Origin: CAISCU01 sp943361925
Lineage (GTDB): Bacteria; Bacteroidota; Bacteroidia; UKL13-3
DNA length: 64,000 bases
Direction of reading: 5' to 3'
Assembly (NCBI GenBank): GCA_943361925.1
Contig: CALRIT020000012.1
Location: forward strand, 62,001 to 126,000
The translations under genes and the position numbers were made by a program. Position 1 is the first letter of the stretch. The number at the start of each line of letters is the position of its first letter. This document shows, in pieces, positions 18,301 to 25,035 of this stretch. The notes below the pieces were generated by a model that was not told the origin of the DNA, made no database searches, and saw only the letters and a program-made list of their open reading frames with translations.

Positions 18301-18939
18301 GAAGAAAAAGAAATGATTGGAATGTATCTTTCAGGTCATCCTTTAGATCCTTATAAAATTGAAATTGATAAACTAGTTACAAATCCATTAAAAGATTTAA
18401 AAGAGCTTCCGGCTTTAAAAGGAAAGGACATTCGTATCTCCGGAATCGTAATCAGTGCAGAACATAAAGTTTCTCAAAAAACAAATAAGAATTATGGTTC
18501 GTTAACTATTGAGGATTTCTCAGGAACATACAATTTTGCTTTGTTTAATAATGATTATCTGGAGAACAGGAAATTCATGGAAGTAGGATATTTTCTTTTT
18601 ATTAAAGGAAGAGTTCAAAATCGTTGGAATAAAGAAGATGATTTTGAAGTAAAAATATCTTCGATTGATATGTTAAGTGAAGTAAGAGAAAAATACTTCA
18701 ATAAAATAACAATGACTTTAGAACTAGAAAGGTTAAACAGAGATTTATTGAATTATTTAATTGAAATTGGCAAGAAAAATCCAGGAAACTGTTCTTTGTT
18801 TTTCGATTTAATTGACTCAAAAGATGCACAAGGTGTAAAAATGATGTCAACTAAAACCAAAGTAAACCCAATAAATGAAGTTTTAGACGAACTTGCTGAA
18901 ATGGGATTGGAATATAAATTGGATTTTAAACTTAATTAA
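15343..18939 (+). CDS. dnaE: DNA polymerase III alpha subunit
   Basis: A 1198-residue protein, slightly longer than E. coli DnaE. The N-terminal PHP domain starts HLHVHTQFSLLDGA. The catalytic palm carries GPGRGSAAGS and P-D-I-D-T-D-F-D-D with Asp419 and Asp421 (equivalents of E. coli Asp401/Asp403). The fingers/HhH part has FRPGPLAYIPTFINRKHG and FNKSHSTCYAYVAFHTAYLKTHYP. An OB fold (about 1020-1100, RISGIVISAEHKVSQKTNK) ends the known domains. It is the replicative polymerase subunit. It is transcribed alone, and trxA follows after 67 bp with its own likely promoter. Confidence 0.98.
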   Translation: MKFSHLHVHTQFSLLDGAADIGKLYKKAIKDEMPALAITDHGNMFGAFEFVAEAYKHKNDDGTLKVKPIVGCEFYVVNDRTKRQFTKDDKDVRAHQLLLAKDAEGYQNLIKLCSLGYMEGMYGKYPRIDKELILKYHKGLIATTCCIGASVPRAILKKGESEGEEEFKWWFDIFGEDYYIELQRHAIPEQDKVNEVLLKFAAKYNVKVIASNDSHYVDQQDANAHDILLCINTNEKQSTPIMKDFSDDEVNVKGKRFAFANDQFYFKTTQEMTTLFSDIPQAIDNTNEIVSKIETLNLKRDILLPNYEIPLNFTSQDDYLHHITYEGAKDRYKEITPEVEERLNFELHTIRTMGFAGYFLIVADFIRAGRDLGVFVGPGRGSAAGSAVAYCIGITNIDPIKYDLLFERFLNPDRKSMPDIDTDFDDLGRQKVIDYVINKYGRNQVAQIVTYGTMAAKSSIKDVARVMDLPLPDSIAMANLVPSKPGIVLGRMLHAPIDGDKSLKDKEGLDSSEIEMVNKLREIYNGTDLRAKVLKEAEKLEGSVRGTGVHAAGLIIAPKDLMEIVPVAVAKDSDLVVTQYQGKVIEDAGVIKMDFLGLKNLTILKNALIFIKQNHDVTIVLDDIPLDDAKTYEIFQKGETNGIFQFESAGMQKYLKDLKPDQFSDLIAMNALFRPGPLAYIPTFINRKHGKEPISYDLPEMEEYLKDTYGVTVYQEQVMLLSQKLSNFTKGDADVLRKAMGKKDRYTLDKMKGKFIEGAIAKGHPADKLEKIWTDWEAFAQYAFNKSHSTCYAYVAFHTAYLKTHYPAEYMAAVLGNSSGNIEDVSFFMEECKRMGLVVLGPDVNESLMNFSVNKQGQIRFGMSAIKGVGEAAVESIIEERTKTGPFLSIFDLTKRVNLRAVNKKTLEALALAGGIDCFEGVHRAQYFNIGQDGINIIEKAIRYGNSVQSNESSNLMSLFGAVSGVVIPEPPIPACDPWNLMHQLKEEKEMIGMYLSGHPLDPYKIEIDKLVTNPLKDLKELPALKGKDIRISGIVISAEHKVSQKTNKNYGSLTIEDFSGTYNFALFNNDYLENRKFMEVGYFLFIKGRVQNRWNKEDDFEVKISSIDMLSEVREKYFNKITMTLELERLNRDLLNYLIEIGKKNPGNCSLFFDLIDSKDAQGVKMMSTKTKVNPINEVLDELAEMGLEYKLDFKLN

Positions 18940-18950
18940 ACTGACAAAAT

Positions 18951-18979
18951 TTGTATTTTTTTGAATGGCATATATCTTG
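18951..18979 (+). promoter_or_regulatory. Possible trxA promoter (TTG ... TATATCTTG)
   Basis: A TTG at 18951-18953 and a TATATCTTG at 18971-18979 resemble the -33 and -7 elements of Bacteroidota promoters with about 17 bp between. The -7 match is one base too long, so the call is weak. Confidence 0.3.
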
Positions 18980-19006
18980 CAAACTTAAAACTAAATAAAA
19001 ATAATT

Positions 19007-19327
19007 ATGGCAATAGAAATAACAGACAGCAACTTCGAGGAAGTAGTGCTGAAATCAAATGTACCAGTATTGGTTGATTTTTGGGCAGAATGGTGTGGTC
19101 CTTGCCGCATGGTTGGTCCTGTAGTAGAAGAATTAGCAAAAGAATATGGTGATACGGCAGTTATTGGGAAATTAAATGTTGACCATAACCCTAAAGTTGC
19201 AACAGAATTTGGTATCATGAGTATTCCTGCTTTATTGTTCTTTAAAGATGGTAAAGTAGTTGACAAACAAGTTGGAGCTGTTCCTAAACATGTTTTAGCG
19301 AATAAATTAAACGCTCAATTGGTTTAA
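19007..19327 (+). CDS. trxA: Thioredoxin
   Basis: A 106-residue thioredoxin with active site W-C-G-P-C (Cys30, Cys33), buried Asp24, the cis-Pro in SIPALLFFKDG and the usual length. It is the cytoplasmic electron donor for ribonucleotide reductase, peroxiredoxins and methionine sulfoxide reductases, and is a likely partner of the MsrC in this window. It is transcribed alone and ends in a clear intrinsic terminator. Confidence 0.97.
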   Translation: MAIEITDSNFEEVVLKSNVPVLVDFWAEWCGPCRMVGPVVEELAKEYGDTAVIGKLNVDHNPKVATEFGIMSIPALLFFKDGKVVDKQVGAVPKHVLANKLNAQLV

Positions 19328-19354
19328 TTTCTAGGTAAATAAATCCTTATATTG

Positions 19355-19418
19355 GCTGTATCAATCCCGCTGAAATACCTAAAATATTTCAATTAGTGGA
19401 ATTGATACAGCTTTTTTT
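19355..19418 (+). terminator. Intrinsic terminator of trxA
   Basis: The arms GCTGTATCAAT (19355-19365) and ATTGATACAGC (19401-19411) pair perfectly, and a less perfect extension inside continues the stem. Seven T residues follow at 19412-19418. This is a canonical rho-independent terminator. It covers an apparent GTG start of the next gene and argues for the downstream ATG. Confidence 0.88.
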
Positions 19419-19422
19419 ACTT

Positions 19423-20325
19423 ATGTATCATCTAAAACAGGAAGATTTACTTCAAATACCAAACCTCGAGTTTCTTGCCAATCAAGTTGTTGAGGGATTT
19501 ATTACGGGTATGCATAAAAGTCCATACCATGGTTTTTCTGTTGAATTTGCAGAACATAGGCAGTACAATACGGGAGAAAGCACACGACATATTGACTGGA
19601 AATTATTTGGAAGAACAGACAAATTGTTCGTAAAAAGATATGAGGAAGAAACCAATTTAAGGTGCCAGTTAGTTATTGACGCCTCTGCTTCAATGTATTA
19701 CCCTGAAAATGGATTAAATAAATTAAGGTTTTCGGTAATTGCTGCAGCTTCCATCATACAATTATTAAAGAAACAAAGAGATGCTACAGGTTTAAGTATA
19801 TTTAGTAATGGATTAAACTTTAACTCCCAGGCAAAATCAAATTCAATTCATCAAAAAAGATTGTTTTTTGAATTGGAACAGTTGCTTAACAATCAAAATC
19901 CATCTGTTGGAAGTAATATTAGTGAGAACCTTCATTTATTGGCTGAAAGTATCCATAAACGCTCTCTGGTTATCATTTTCACTGATTTATTTCAAAGTGG
20001 AGATGCCGATTTAAAACAAGCTCTTCAACATTTAAAATTCAATAAACATGAAGTAATTATATTTCATGTTGGAGATAAAAGCACCGAAATAAATTTTGAA
20101 TTTAGTAATCGTCCTCACATTTTTATTGATAGTGAAACAGGTGAAAAGTTGAAAATTCATCCTCAAGCAATTCAGCAGGAATACCTCGAACAATTTGAGG
20201 CTTTTAAGCATGAGGTTAAAATTACATGTTTACAATATAAAATCGAGTTAATTGAAGCATTCATTGGTAATGATTTCAACCAAATTTTATTTCCATTTTT
20301 GATGAAAAGGGCCAAATTAATTTAA
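19423..20325 (+). CDS. DUF58 domain protein (vWA-like)
   Basis: About 300 residues. The DUF58 core has GEPSTRHIDWK-type text (EHRQYNTGESTRHIDWKLFG) followed by L-V-I-D-A-S-A-S-M, a D-x-S-x-S MIDAS-like motif of the vWA fold. DUF58 proteins usually work with a MoxR AAA+ ATPase, but no MoxR gene is next to this one. I start it at the ATG 19423, because the upstream in-frame GTG (19396) lies inside the trxA terminator stem. There is no signal peptide. It is followed by ispE after 8 bp, so the two are co-transcribed. Confidence 0.85.
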   Translation: MYHLKQEDLLQIPNLEFLANQVVEGFITGMHKSPYHGFSVEFAEHRQYNTGESTRHIDWKLFGRTDKLFVKRYEEETNLRCQLVIDASASMYYPENGLNKLRFSVIAAASIIQLLKKQRDATGLSIFSNGLNFNSQAKSNSIHQKRLFFELEQLLNNQNPSVGSNISENLHLLAESIHKRSLVIIFTDLFQSGDADLKQALQHLKFNKHEVIIFHVGDKSTEINFEFSNRPHIFIDSETGEKLKIHPQAIQQEYLEQFEAFKHEVKITCLQYKIELIEAFIGNDFNQILFPFLMKRAKLI

Positions 20326-20333
20326 GTAGAAAT

Positions 20334-21161
20334 ATGATTTGTTTTCCTAATGCAAAAATCAATCTTGGTCTTCATGTAATTAACAAAAGAGAAGATGGGT
20401 TTCATAATCTTGAATCTTTATTTCTTCCGGTTCCACTTTGTGATGTTTTAGAAATTGCACCAATAAATAAAGATTCAATAAATAAGTTTGAATACAAAGC
20501 TTTTGGACTTGCAGTAGATGGCGAATTAGAAAAAAACTTAATCTATAAAGCCTGGTTATTGTTGGCCAACAAATACGATTTATCACCAATATCTTGTGCT
20601 TTTTACAAGAAGATACCGATGGGAGCCGGATTGGGCGGAGGCTCTTCTGATGCAGCATTTTGCTTAAAACTATTAAATGATTATTTCAAATTAGGATTAA
20701 GCAAAAATGAACTTTTAGATTACGCTGCTATACTTGGAAGCGATTGTCCTTTCTTTATAGAAAATAAACCATCTTTTATAAGCGGAAGAGGTGAAATCAT
20801 TGAAAATTTCGAATTAAACTTAAAAGGATATCACATTGTTATAGTAAAACCTGAAGTTCATATTAGCACTGCCATGGCCTTTTCTACTGTTAATAAAAGA
20901 GGTGAAGAAGCTAAAGGAGAATTAAAAGGTATTTTAAGACAGCCTATTTCAGCATGGAAAAATTCTTTATTTAATGATTTCGAGAAAAGTATTTTTCCTC
21001 ATGCACCAATTATTGAAGGAATTAAAAACCAACTTTATTCTTCAGGAGCAATTTATGCATCAATGAGCGGAAGTGGTTCAGCAGTTTTTGGAATTTTCGA
21101 GAAAAAACAGGATTTAAAATCCAAATTTAAAGAGCACTTTTACTTTGAATGTGAGCTTTAA
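20334..21161 (+). CDS. ispE: 4-diphosphocytidyl-2-C-methyl-D-erythritol kinase
   Basis: A 275-residue GHMP kinase. The N-terminus FPNAKINLGLHVINKREDGFHNLES and the ATP loop MGAGLGGGSSDAAF are diagnostic for IspE, and the C-terminal motif SMSGSGSAVFGIF is also present. It phosphorylates CDP-ME in the MEP pathway, so this organism makes isoprenoids by MEP. It is co-transcribed with the DUF58 gene and overlaps the end of the convergent ABC ATPase gene by 4 bp. Confidence 0.95.
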   Translation: MICFPNAKINLGLHVINKREDGFHNLESLFLPVPLCDVLEIAPINKDSINKFEYKAFGLAVDGELEKNLIYKAWLLLANKYDLSPISCAFYKKIPMGAGLGGGSSDAAFCLKLLNDYFKLGLSKNELLDYAAILGSDCPFFIENKPSFISGRGEIIENFELNLKGYHIVIVKPEVHISTAMAFSTVNKRGEEAKGELKGILRQPISAWKNSLFNDFEKSIFPHAPIIEGIKNQLYSSGAIYASMSGSGSAVFGIFEKKQDLKSKFKEHFYFECEL

Positions 21162-21847
21162 ACAGAAGCAGTATCGCTTTCAACAGAACCATCACGTAAC
21201 CTTACAATTCTTTTAGCTCTTTTAGCGATATCCTCTTCGTGAGTTACAATAATTACAGTGTTCCCTTGGTTATGAATTTCTTCAAGTAAATCCATAATTT
21301 CATGAGAAGTTTTGGTATCTAAATTACCTGTAGGTTCATCTGCTAAAATAATTGCTGGTCTATTTACCAATGCTCTTGCAATTGCTACACGTTGTCTTTG
21401 TCCTCCTGAAAGTTCATTTGGTTTATGGTCAATTCTATCACCTAATCCAACACTTTGAAGCGCTTTTTCAGCTCTATCTAATCTTTCCTTTTTGCTCACT
21501 CCGGCATAAACCAATGGAAGTGCTACATTATCAAGAGAAGTATTCCTTGCCAATAAATTAAAGGTCTGAAATATAAAACCAATTTCCTTGTTCCTAATTT
21601 CTGCCAGTGAGTTGTCGGTCATGTGACTAACATCGGTTCCATTTAAAAAATAGGTTCCTCTGCTGGGTGTATCTAAGCAACCAAGAATATTCATCAAGGT
21701 AGATTTACCAGAACCAGAAGGACCCATCAGTGCAACATATTCGCCCTTTTGAATATGTAAATCAACAGAGCGTAATGCATCAACAACTACATTTCCAATG
21801 GTATAAGTTTTACCTATTCCATTAATCTCCAATACTGGTTTTGTCAT
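21158..21847 (-). CDS. ABC transporter ATP-binding protein, LolD/MacB type
   Basis: An ATPase of about 229 residues with Walker A GPSGSGKST, the Q-loop (FQTFNLLARN), signature LSGGQRQRVAIARAL, Walker B IILADEPTGNLD and the H-loop (VTHEED). The start MTKPVLEINGIGKTY fits the family and comes one base after the gatC stop. The longer reading back to 21904 lies wholly inside gatC and is unlikely. Family members power MacB/LolCE/FtsX-type permeases for lipoprotein release or export. No permease gene is adjacent. It is the last gene of the pyrE operon. Confidence 0.9.
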   Translation of the reverse strand: MTKPVLEINGIGKTYTIGNVVVDALRSVDLHIQKGEYVALMGPSGSGKSTLMNILGCLDTPSRGTYFLNGTDVSHMTDNSLAEIRNKEIGFIFQTFNLLARNTSLDNVALPLVYAGVSKKERLDRAEKALQSVGLGDRIDHKPNELSGGQRQRVAIARALVNRPAIILADEPTGNLDTKTSHEIMDLLEEIHNQGNTVIIVTHEEDIAKRAKRIVRLRDGSVESDTASV

Positions 21848-21848
21848 T

Positions 21849-22139
21849 TTATTTATCAAATACTTTTGGAACCCTGAAATAATCAGAATCTTTTGCAGGA
21901 GCATTTCTCAATGCTTCTTCTTTTGAAATATCAGTTTGAGCAATATCCTCTCTTAAAACATTAACCTCATCCGACATAAAAATTAATGGTTCAACATCAT
22001 CTGTATTCAGCTCGTTAAGTGTTTCAAAATAGCTCAATATTCTACTCAAATCTTTTTTAATACCTTCTCTTTCTTCACCTTTAAATTCAAGCTTTGCAAG
22101 GTCTGAAAGCTTGTCTATTGTTTCATCATTAATATCCAT
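21849..22139 (-). CDS. gatC: Aspartyl/glutamyl-tRNA amidotransferase subunit C
   Basis: A 96-residue protein matching GatC throughout: an N-terminal helix with KLSDLAKLEF, then ILSYFETLNELNTDDVEPL and the C-terminal REDIAQTD ... APAKDSDYFRVPKV. It is a structural subunit of the GatCAB complex that amidates misacylated Glu-tRNAGln or Asp-tRNAAsn. It overlaps the upstream acyltransferase gene by 11 bp. gatA and gatB are not in the window. Confidence 0.93.
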   Translation of the reverse strand: MDINDETIDKLSDLAKLEFKGEEREGIKKDLSRILSYFETLNELNTDDVEPLIFMSDEVNVLREDIAQTDISKEEALRNAPAKDSDYFRVPKVFDK

Positions 22140-22875
22140 GAGCTAGTAATTTATTATTAATTGTATCAAAAACCTGCATTTTTAAAGCTTCTAAATCATC
22201 CATTGTTAATCCTTTAGTTGAAACTGGTTTATGGATGTATTGAATAACTTTTCCAGGTCCACCAGTTATTTCGCCGGCATCATTAAAAATTTTATGATTT
22301 CCAATGATACTTACAGGAATAATATCAATCTGCTTTTCGATAGCCATTTTAAAAGGACCTTCTTTAAATTTAATCATTTTAGGAACCTGAGCAGAAATTG
22401 TTCCTTCAGGGAAAATGACTAAACTTCTGCCTGAATCAAAAAATCTAATTGCTTTGATATAAGCTTCAGCCGATTTTCTGGCATTTTTTCTATCTACTGC
22501 AATATCAATTGTTCTAAACCAAATGCCAAACAAAGGAACTTTTAACAATTCTGCCTTTGCCATAAAACTAAAATCCAACATATCTAAGGCACTTGTAACA
22601 GTAGCTATGTCGATATAAGAAGTATGATTAGGAGCAATGATATAAGGTCTATCATTTTTGATTTCTACTTCAAATACATTTTTAACCCGAATAAATCCTA
22701 AAAACAACAACAATTTACCCCAAAACACTCTTAATTTATGTGCTGTTGGATAACGTTCCGGTTTTGCCAGTGCCCATCTTACCGGAAGATAAATGATAAA
22801 GAATATTGTCATTGCTGTTAATAGCAAATACAAAATGTAGATTATTCTAAGCGGATTTTTAGTAATTTTAGGCAA
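22129..22875 (-). CDS. plsC: 1-acyl-sn-glycerol-3-phosphate acyltransferase (PlsC), copy 1
   Basis: A 248-residue PlsC-family enzyme with an N-terminal TM helix (about 10-32). Catalytic motif I is N-H-T-S-Y-I-D (His84, Asp89) and motif III is FPEGTIS, then GPFKMAIEKQIDIIPVSI. It acylates lysophosphatidate at the inner membrane to make phosphatidate. It is a tandem paralogue of the gene just upstream, from which it is separated by 132 bp, and it overlaps gatC by 11 bp. Confidence 0.9.
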   Translation of the reverse strand: MPKITKNPLRIIYILYLLLTAMTIFFIIYLPVRWALAKPERYPTAHKLRVFWGKLLLFLGFIRVKNVFEVEIKNDRPYIIAPNHTSYIDIATVTSALDMLDFSFMAKAELLKVPLFGIWFRTIDIAVDRKNARKSAEAYIKAIRFFDSGRSLVIFPEGTISAQVPKMIKFKEGPFKMAIEKQIDIIPVSIIGNHKIFNDAGEITGGPGKVIQYIHKPVSTKGLTMDDLEALKMQVFDTINNKLLAHGY

Positions 22876-23007
22876 ACTGATAAAATTTGTTATTCAAAAA
22901 ACGGCCATAACAATGACTTAATCAAACTAATTATTTCAACGGCATGGAATAATTAAAAATGGTTCATTTTAGATTGATTTGCGGATTAAACCTAAATCAA
23001 ATAAAAA

Positions 23008-23760
23008 CTAATACGAATTATACTCTTGAAGTTTATTTTCAATGATATACTTCACCTTTTTTTTCAGAAATTCAACATCTTCAAGACTTAAACCAACAGT
23101 ATCTACTGGAGAATGAATATATTGAATAACCTTTCCCGGTCTTATTTCAAAAACACCCTGGTCGGGAATTAATTTATAATTCCCAATAAATGTGATGGGT
23201 AAAATCGGCACTTGCTTTTCAATAGCCAATCTAAACGGACCATCCTTAAAATCAGATAATTGTGGAACAATTTTAGATATGGTAGCTTCAGGAAACATCA
23301 CCAAACTACGATTACTTTCAATAACCTTTTTAGATTGTAAATAAGATTTAGCTGCTTGAATAGGATTCTTTTTATTTACACCTAAATCTAATGTACGGAA
23401 CCATTTTCCATACAAAGGCACTTTTTTAAATTCCTCCATTGCCAAAAAGCTGAAAAACAATGGTAATCTGGCTACTAAACAAATAATATCTAAACGAGAA
23501 CCATGATTCGGAGTTATAACATAGGTTTGATTTTTATCGAATCCATCTTCAATTATGGTATTAACTCTAATAAAACCAATTCGTAGTAAAGAATCCAACC
23601 ATACTTTTCTAATAAAATGAGCCTGTTTATATGTCTTTTCCTGTTCAAGAAAAATAAACATCAACGGATATAAAACTAAAAAAAGGAAAACAGCCCAAAA
23701 ACTAAACCAGAGCGCAAATAGCGTCACCAGCGGATTTGGATGTAATCGCATTCTATACAT
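23008..23760 (-). CDS. 1-acyl-sn-glycerol-3-phosphate acyltransferase (PlsC), copy 2
   Basis: A 250-residue paralogue of the neighbouring PlsC, with an N-terminal TM helix and the motif N-H-G-S-R-L-D (His86, Asp91). The third motif reads FPEATIS instead of FPEGTIS, a change at the usual glycine that may alter substrate binding. The GPFRLAIEKQVPILPITFIGN block aligns with copy 1. It is four bases downstream of pyrE. The pair may use different acyl chains or acceptors (for example ornithine or amino-acid lipids), which is inference. Confidence 0.87.
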   Translation of the reverse strand: MYRMRLHPNPLVTLFALWFSFWAVFLFLVLYPLMFIFLEQEKTYKQAHFIRKVWLDSLLRIGFIRVNTIIEDGFDKNQTYVITPNHGSRLDIICLVARLPLFFSFLAMEEFKKVPLYGKWFRTLDLGVNKKNPIQAAKSYLQSKKVIESNRSLVMFPEATISKIVPQLSDFKDGPFRLAIEKQVPILPITFIGNYKLIPDQGVFEIRPGKVIQYIHSPVDTVGLSLEDVEFLKKKVKYIIENKLQEYNSY

Positions 23761-23764
23761 GCTA

Positions 23765-24406
23765 CTACTGTCCCCAGGTTTCCGGAGATTTACGCCAATC
23801 AGCTAATAAAGCCAATTGCTCTTCTTTTACGATACCCTTAGTTGCAGCAACTTCAATTAAAACATGGTAATTACAAAGAGAAACATATTTACAATTTGCT
23901 GCTTCAAAAGCCTTTACAGCCGCTTCAAAACCGTAAGTAAAAATACTAGCCATACCTAAAACTTCAGCACCGTGTGCTCTTAATGCTTCAACTGCTTGTA
24001 AACTGCTTTTCCCGGTTGAAACCAAATCTTCAATAACAACTATTTTTGTTCCTGCAGGGACATTTCCTTCTACTTGTTTGCCCATTCCATGTTTTTTTGC
24101 TTCTGATCTTACATAACCAAAAGGCAATTCCAGCTCATCGGCAATTAAAGCTCCAGGAGCAATTCCGGCTGTAGCTACTCCAACAATTGCTTCTGCATCA
24201 GGAAAATGTGATTTTACAAACTTGCCCATTTCCTGTTTTATGTAAGTTCTCACTTCAGGATATGATAGAGCCAATCTATTATCACTGTAAATTGGACTTT
24301 TCCAACCACTAGCCCAAGTAAAAGGATTTTCAGGTTGAAGGCGAATTGCCTGTATTTCCAATAAATATTCTGCTATCTTTGCAGCTGCTTCCGGGCTATT
24401 ATTCAT
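23765..24406 (-). CDS. pyrE: Orotate phosphoribosyltransferase
   Basis: About 213 residues with the PRPP loop VVIEDLVSTGKSSLQAVEAL and upstream VGVATAGIAPGALIAD, which together define PyrE. It converts orotate and PRPP to OMP in pyrimidine synthesis. The ATG at 24406 is preferred to a GTG six bases upstream. The start faces the Nudix gene ATG with only eight bases between, so the two promoters must overlap the opposing genes. It is first in the operon pyrE-plsC2-plsC1-gatC-ABC. Confidence 0.95.
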   Translation of the reverse strand: MNNSPEAAAKIAEYLLEIQAIRLQPENPFTWASGWKSPIYSDNRLALSYPEVRTYIKQEMGKFVKSHFPDAEAIVGVATAGIAPGALIADELELPFGYVRSEAKKHGMGKQVEGNVPAGTKIVVIEDLVSTGKSSLQAVEALRAHGAEVLGMASIFTYGFEAAVKAFEAANCKYVSLCNYHVLIEVAATKGIVKEEQLALLADWRKSPETWGQ

Positions 24407-24414
24407 GACCACAA

Positions 24415-25032
24415 ATGTATAAAATTTTCATAAACGATAAGCCTTTAATACTTACAAAAAGTGAAGAAATTCCGGCTCGCTTTCAGGAGCTTGAGAAAAT
24501 CAATCATCCAGATACCGTTTCAATCATGGATTGGGTAAGAAAAATTGAAGGTCTTAGTCATAAAGGTTGTTGGGTTGTTGATGCACACCCTAAAATAATT
24601 TTCGAAGAATTTAGAACTCATTTTATCGCTATTGAGGCAGGTGGTGGACTAGTATTTAACGACAAAGACCAAATTTTACTCATCAAACGACTAGGAAAAT
24701 GGGACCTTCCAAAAGGAAAAATTGATCCGGGAGAATCACAGGAACAAGGCGCAAAAAGAGAAGTTGAAGAAGAGTGTGGCATCAACAAATTAAGCATTCA
24801 AAAAGACTTGGGAAAAAGTTTTCATACCTATAAAATACAAGGCCATAGATTTTTAAAAATCACTTATTGGTTTTTAATGAAAACAGAATTCAATGGAAGT
24901 CTGGTTCCTCAAGAAGAAGAAAATATTACAGACGCTCGCTGGTTTGATTGGCAAAATCTAAATCCTGAGGAATTAGATACTTACCAATCAATTAGAGAAG
25001 TTTTATTGGACCTTAAAGCAGTAAAAAACTAG
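24415..25032 (+). CDS. Nudix hydrolase
   Basis: A 205-residue protein. A complete Nudix box G-x5-E-x7-R-E-x-x-E-E-x-G is present (GKIDPGESQEQGAKREVEEE, then CGI) in a domain that begins near residue 68. It is preceded by a 65-residue N-terminal extension seen in Bacteroidota homologues. Nudix enzymes hydrolyse nucleoside diphosphates linked to another group; the substrate here is unknown. It is divergent from pyrE with eight bases between the start codons, and its stop is three bases from the convergent transglutaminase gene. Confidence 0.9.
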   Translation: MYKIFINDKPLILTKSEEIPARFQELEKINHPDTVSIMDWVRKIEGLSHKGCWVVDAHPKIIFEEFRTHFIAIEAGGGLVFNDKDQILLIKRLGKWDLPKGKIDPGESQEQGAKREVEEECGINKLSIQKDLGKSFHTYKIQGHRFLKITYWFLMKTEFNGSLVPQEEENITDARWFDWQNLNPEELDTYQSIREVLLDLKAVKN

Positions 25033-25035
25033 ATT

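Noticed and set aside
19396..19422. GTG start for the DUF58 gene nine codons upstream
   Set aside because: It lies inside the right arm of the trxA terminator and has no ribosome site; the ATG at 19423 fits the family.
21848..21904. Longer N-terminus of the LolD-like ATPase
   Set aside because: These 57 bases are wholly inside gatC. The ATPase family starts at the ATG at 21847, just after the gatC stop.
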